Assembly (NCBI GenBank): GCA_946221025.1
Contig: CAMIMS010000034.1
Location: 1 to 18,283, forward strand
Reading direction: 5' to 3'
Length of the DNA stretch: 18,283 bases
Source of the DNA: an uncultured Pseudoclavibacter sp.
Lineage (GTDB): Bacteria > Actinomycetota > Actinomycetes > Actinomycetales > Microbacteriaceae
Below the pieces are notes generated by a model that made no database searches, was not told the DNA's origin, and saw only the letters and a program-made list of their open reading frames with translations. Shown here piece by piece: positions 16,201 through 18,283 of the stretch (positions are counted from its first letter, which is position 1; each line of letters starts with the position of its first letter). A program made the translations under genes and the position numbers.

Positions 16201-17052
16201 GACGACCAGGCCCGCTTCTCGGTCTACGACTCGCTGCTGAGCGAATACGCGGTGATGGGCTTCGAGTACGGGTACTCGGTGGAGCGCCCCGACGCGCTCG
16301 TGCTGTGGGAGGCGCAGTTCGGTGACTTCGCGAACGGCGCGCAGACGGTGATCGATGAGTTCATCGCATCGAGCCACCAGAAGTGGGATCAGCGCTCGAG
16401 CGTGGTGCTCCTCCTCCCCCACGGCTACGAGGGCCAGGGCCCCGACCACTCGTCGGCCCGCATCGAACGGTTCCTCAGCCTCGCAGCCGAAGAGAATATG
16501 ACGATCGCGCAGCCATCCACGCCGGCGTCGTACTTCCACCTGCTGCGCCGTCAGGCGTACGCGCGTCCGCGCAAGCCCCTCGTGGTGTTCACGCCGAAGT
16601 CGATGCTGCGCCTTCGCGGTGCGGTCTCGCCGCTGGAGGCATTCACCCAGGGCTCGTTCGAACCGGTACTCGACGATGACCGCATCCAGAATCCCGATGA
16701 GGTCAAGCGCGTCGTGCTCCACGCGGGCAAGATCCACTACGAGATCAAGCAGGAGCTCGACAAGCGCGAAGACACCACGACGGCGCTCGTGCGCCTCGAG
16801 CGCTACTACCCCTTCCCGGGTGAGGAGCTTCGCGCGGTGCTCGACCGCTACCCGAATGCGGAACTCGTGTTCGCGCAGGATGAGCCCGAGAACCAGGGCG
16901 CCTGGCCGTTCATCGCCCTGCACGCGCCCGAGGTGCTCGGCGGGCGAGAGATCCGCGTCGCCTCGCGTCCGGCTGCGGCCGCACCGTCGGTCGGCACGAT
17001 GAAGGCTCACCAGCAGCAGTGGAGCGAGCTGCTGAAGACGATTCTCGACTAG
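13264..17052 (+). CDS. odhA: Multifunctional 2-oxoglutarate dehydrogenase (E2-like plus E1 domains), Kgd/OdhA type
   Basis: 1262 residues, the actinobacterial fusion that decarboxylates 2-oxoglutarate in the TCA cycle. In order: an E1 N-terminal peptide (FGANDWLVVEMYERYV, about 26-41); a charged Lys/Ala/Ser linker (about 60-150); an E2-type acyltransferase catalytic domain (about 155-395) with YDHRVIQG at 360-367 and H362; then thiamine-diphosphate E1. In E1, MAHRGRLNVL is at 587-596, the TPP/Mg motif runs from GD at 687-688 to NNQ at 720-722, GQDSRRGTFAQRH is at 948-960 and WEAQFGDFANGAQ at 1015-1027. There is no lipoyl domain; in relatives it works with AceF-type E2, Lpd and the FHA regulator OdhI/GarA, none of them in this window. 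The start is uncertain: TTG 13264 or GTG 13288, neither with a strong ribosome site. A perfect terminator follows. Confidence 0.95.
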   Translation: MTEGDDSKVSNEHGPNASVGATSDFGANDWLVVEMYERYVEDKNSVDEAWWPTLEQYERDQKKSGAKSDAALSARSDANATKAKDATSPNSDDGATQRTMNGEVKAREKVSGERKQAKTTTVPPKAAPIPAQAPDRSKKAESSDDKQDEQIQLKGMAKALAKNMEVSLEVPTATSYREVPAKLLIDNRIVINNHLRRTRGGKVSFTHLIGWALVKSLIKFPSQNVYYDEIDGKPTAVHPAHVNLGIAIDVQKPDGSRSLVVPSIKAAEEMDFSEYIAAYEDLVKRGRENKLTADDYAGTTISLTNPGGIGTVQSAPRLMKGQGCIIGAGALDYPAEFQGMSQNALNEAAVSKRINLSSTYDHRVIQGAGSGEFLKIVHEHLIGEHDFYQEIFASLRIPYRPVVWMRDVHVDEAADLNKTARVHNLINAYRVRGHLMADIDPLEYRQRSHPDLEIESHGLTLWDLEREFVTAGFGGGARLMPLRNILGILRDSYCRTIGIEYMHLPSPEERDWFQERLERPYEKPTHEEQMRILEKLNEAEAFETFLQTKYVGQKRFSLEGSESLIPLLDQIITGAAEAELEEVAIGMAHRGRLNVLTNIAGKTYGQIFREFEGTANKGKNTGSGDVKYHLGIAGEFTAASGTTIPVYLAANPSHLEVVNGVLEGVVRGKLDRGEPESKNVLPILIHGDAAMSGQGVIYEVMQMSQLRAYRTGGTIHININNQIGFTTAPQDARSSMYSTDAAKAIQAPVFHVNADDPEAVAHVARLAFDYRERFHRDVVIDLVSYRRRGHNEGDDPSMTQPLMYNLIEPKRSTRKLYTEALVGRGDITQEEFEKSQADFQERLEQAFDETHQARTESTTISAKELSTVGSDETEDEVEPTTAVDASVIEKIGEAHENVPDGFTVHPKLQAILAKRAQMSREGGADWAFGELSAFGSLLMEGVPVRMSGQDSRRGTFAQRHAVFHDRNNDQLWIPLQNLSDDQARFSVYDSLLSEYAVMGFEYGYSVERPDALVLWEAQFGDFANGAQTVIDEFIASSHQKWDQRSSVVLLLPHGYEGQGPDHSSARIERFLSLAAEENMTIAQPSTPASYFHLLRRQAYARPRKPLVVFTPKSMLRLRGAVSPLEAFTQGSFEPVLDDDRIQNPDEVKRVVLHAGKIHYEIKQELDKREDTTTALVRLERYYPFPGEELRAVLDRYPNAELVFAQDEPENQGAWPFIALHAPEVLGGREIRVASRPAAAAPSVGTMKAHQQQWSELLKTILD

Positions 17053-17070
17053 CAGCACATCCGGTTACGC

Positions 17071-17111
17071 GCAGCGAAGGGGCCCACCGAACAGGTGGGC
17101 CCCTTCGCTGC
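17071..17111. terminator. Perfect hairpin terminator shared by odhA and the anti-sigma gene
   Basis: Arms 17071-17088 and 17094-17111 (18 bases each, GCAGCGAAGGGGCCCACC and its exact reverse complement) surround a 5-base GAACA loop. It starts 18 bases after the odhA stop and lies 27 bases past the end of the convergent anti-sigma gene, so it probably ends both transcripts. Confidence 0.9.
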
Positions 17112-17138
17112 TTCTGCGCACTCCAGCGGCGCGGCGGG

Positions 17139-17381
17139 CTATCGCCTCGGACTTGCCCGGTGAATGCTCGCGAGGATGCGCGCGCGAAGCTCAGCCGGTG
17201 CCTCTTCGCGGCAGGAGCGGCGCATGACCGTCACCAGCACTTCCGACACCTCGTACTCGTGCTCGCAATCGGGGCATCCGGACAGGTGCTCACGCACCGC
17301 CCGGACCTCTTCTTCCGTGCACCGGCGCGAGATATACGCGTCGAGAACCGCCTGCGCCTGTGCGCACGATCCACAGATCAT
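17139..17381 (-). CDS. RsrA/RshA-like zinc-binding anti-sigma factor (ZAS family)
   Basis: 80 residues, cytoplasmic, no membrane segment. It carries the ZAS signature HLSGCPDC: H32, C36 and C39 (HxxxCxxC). C6 lies 26 residues before H32, and C57 lies 18 after C39. From memory, this reproduces the spacing of C11, H37, C41, C44 and C62 in Streptomyces RsrA. Oxidation of such cysteines releases zinc and frees the partner sigma factor under thiol stress. Additional cysteines are C3 and C21. The C-terminal part (EEAPAELRARILASIH) is the usual short amphipathic end. The ATG at 17381 has GAGGAGG 7 bases upstream and overlaps the sigma-factor TGA as ATGA, so the two are made together. It ends before the shared hairpin at 17071-17111. 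Redox sensing is inferred from family and residues. Confidence 0.9.
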   Translation of the reverse strand: MICGSCAQAQAVLDAYISRRCTEEEVRAVREHLSGCPDCEHEYEVSEVLVTVMRRSCREEAPAELRARILASIHRASPRR

Positions 17382-18124
17382 TTGGCTGCCTCCTCGTTCT
17401 CATCCACCCGGATACCGTGCTCGCGCGCCACATCAACGAGCCGTTCGCGAAGCATCCGCCGGCCTCGGTGAAGCCTGCTCATGACCGTCCCGGGCGGGGT
17501 TCCCATCATGTCGGCGATCTCGCGGTAGGCGAATCCCTCGACGTCGGCGAGGTACACCGCGAGGCGAAAGTCTTCCGGCAGCTCTTGAAGCGCGAGTTTC
17601 ACCGCCGTATCGGGCATGCGGTCAATGGCATCCGCCTCGGCTGAGCGGCCGGAGGTTTGGCTCGTGCGCGACTGGGCAGTGCCCAACTGCCAATCTTCGA
17701 GCTCGTCGAGCGCGTTCTCGATCGGTTGGCGCTGCTTCTTGCGATACGAGTTGATGAATGTGTTGGTCAGGATGCGGTACAGCCACGCCCGAAGATTCGT
17801 GCCGGGCTTGAACGAGCGGAACGACGCGAACGCCTTCGAGTACGTCTCCTGCACGAGGTCCTCGGCGTCGGCGGGGTTTCGCGTCATGCGCATCGCGGCG
17901 CCGTAGAGCTGGTCGAGGTACTGGATCGCGTCGCGCTCGAATCGCGCGCGCAACGCATCATCTGTTTCGGTGGCGGGGTCGATCGCCTGGCCGTCTGTGC
18001 TCGAACCGGCGCTGCGCCTACCCTGACTGTCGATGGAATCGTCGCCCTCGGCGAGCGCGCGTTCGGCGATGCGGCGGGCATCGATCTCGTCGTCGGGATG
18101 CGTCTCCAAATCAGCCCTCGCCAT
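17378..18124 (-). CDS. sigH: ECF sigma factor of the SigR/SigH (thiol-oxidative stress) group
   Basis: 248 residues from the ATG at 18124. Sigma region 2 spans about 60-130 (DAEDLVQETYSKAFASF and GTNLRAWLYRILTNTFINSYRKK, the -10 recognition/melting region). A linker follows, then region 4 at about 175-230 (LPEDFRLAVYLADVEGFAYREIA and GTPPGTVMSRLHRGRRML, the helix-turn-helix for the -35). These match SigR of Streptomyces and SigH of Mycobacterium, which control thioredoxin, mycothiol and proteolysis genes. The downstream ATGA-coupled ZAS anti-sigma gene supports this. The N-terminal 55 residues are acidic and longer than in many ECF factors. The frame is also open to an upstream ATG at 18238 (38 more residues), so a longer isoform is possible. 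I see no GGAA-N18-20-GTT autoregulatory promoter in the available upstream DNA. The symbol sigH (sigR in Streptomyces) is by analogy. Confidence 0.92.
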   Translation of the reverse strand: MARADLETHPDDEIDARRIAERALAEGDDSIDSQGRRSAGSSTDGQAIDPATETDDALRARFERDAIQYLDQLYGAAMRMTRNPADAEDLVQETYSKAFASFRSFKPGTNLRAWLYRILTNTFINSYRKKQRQPIENALDELEDWQLGTAQSRTSQTSGRSAEADAIDRMPDTAVKLALQELPEDFRLAVYLADVEGFAYREIADMMGTPPGTVMSRLHRGRRMLRERLVDVAREHGIRVDENEEAAK

Positions 18125-18238
18125 AGGGGCCGAGTTTACGGAGCTGAACCTGAACACGGCGGGATGGGCCTGCCCGGCGGTCACGGGATACCGGGCGGTT
18201 CGCGTGCCGGGCGCGACGCCGCACGAAGCATTCGACAT
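18125..18238 (-). other. In-frame upstream extension of the sigma-factor reading frame (possible long isoform)
   Basis: 38 codons, beginning ATG 18238-18236 (MSNASCGVAPGTR...), run without a stop into the sigma-factor start at 18124. About 80% of the third positions are G or C, so the stretch is compatible with coding. The upstream ATG has GAGGAG 11 bases and GAGGGG 3 bases upstream, neither ideally spaced. S. coelicolor SigR is known to have an N-terminally extended isoform; whether this is equivalent is inference. Confidence 0.4.
18133..18138 (-). promoter_or_regulatory. Candidate -10 for a leaderless sigma-factor transcript
   Basis: TAAACT on the minus strand (18138-18133) fits the actinobacterial TANNNT -10. 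Only 8 bases separate it from the ATG at 18124, so transcription would begin at or within a few bases of the start codon. The lack of any ribosome-binding site before that ATG agrees with leaderless translation. No -35 is evident. Confidence 0.4.
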
Positions 18239-18283
18239 AGGCCCCTCATCTCCTCGGTGATCGGTTCGTTGCAGCTACTACTC

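Noticed and set aside
13465..17058. A 1197-codon open frame on the strand opposite odhA
   Set aside because: Its codons align exactly with odhA codons, so its stops could only arise from sense TTA, CTA or TCA codons, which this GC-rich gene avoids. The product is Arg/Val/Leu/His-rich with no recognisable domain, while odhA is fully motif-supported. It is a codon-bias shadow.
18181..18249. 22-codon frame (MRGLCRMLRAASRP...) just upstream of the sigma factor
   Set aside because: The GAGGAG abuts its ATG with no spacer, and it overlaps the in-frame sigma extension in another frame. It could be a leader peptide, but nothing beyond its position supports that.
1..18283. tRNA, rRNA, CRISPR array, insertion sequence, phage or toxin-antitoxin genes
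   Set aside because: None was recognised on either strand. Composition and gene content look uniform and chromosomal, with no sign of a transferred island.

Overview
The window is high-GC DNA with dense, mostly overlapping genes. It reads as chromosomal core sequence of an actinobacterium, most likely Micrococcales/Microbacteriaceae. The family-level placement is inference from protein flavour, not from a search. Supporting signs are a fused Kgd/OdhA-type 2-oxoglutarate dehydrogenase, an RsrA/SigR-type sigma/anti-sigma pair, tandem CNNM/CorC (TlyC-like) membrane proteins and a MetP/MetS-type transporter pair. I see no tRNA, rRNA, CRISPR array, insertion sequence or phage gene.

Layout. 53-844 (+) encodes a PspA/IM30 envelope-stress protein. 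A shared hairpin terminator separates it from the leftward pair metP-metS (2715-941, -), an NSS-family transporter and its 54-residue small subunit, joined by an ATGA overlap. Next come a leftward CsbD-like stress protein (3181-2969) and a divergent small HExxH protein (3282-3680). That gene converges with and overlaps the leftward pair ung-amidase (5817-3653), also ATGA-coupled. Divergent from ung, metY and metX (5928-8445, +) supply the direct-sulfhydrylation route to homocysteine.

Convergent with metX is a leftward four-gene chain (13026-8357): two CNNM/CorC-type proteins, an NnrD-type NAD(P)HX dehydratase and a GT87-like membrane protein. Every junction overlaps (8 bp, ATGA, GTGA), and the last gene runs 89 bp into the 3' end of metX on the opposite strand. 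Divergent from this chain is odhA/kgd (13264-17052, +). It ends at a perfect hairpin shared with the leftward sigma/anti-sigma pair (18124-17139, -), which is again ATGA-coupled.

How the genes work together. Methionine supply has two parts here: uptake (MetPS) and synthesis (MetY/MetX). Redox and envelope stress are represented by the sigma/anti-sigma pair, PspA and CsbD. Central metabolism is represented by OdhA, with repair functions in Ung and NnrD. No stretch longer than about 300 bases lacks a gene. The largest gaps are 2716-2968 and 13027-13263.

I found no convincing undescribed system. The points most worth a second look are the long antisense overlap at metX, the in-frame N-terminal extension with a possible leaderless start on the sigma factor, the small HExxH protein, and the small metS gene, which is easily missed.
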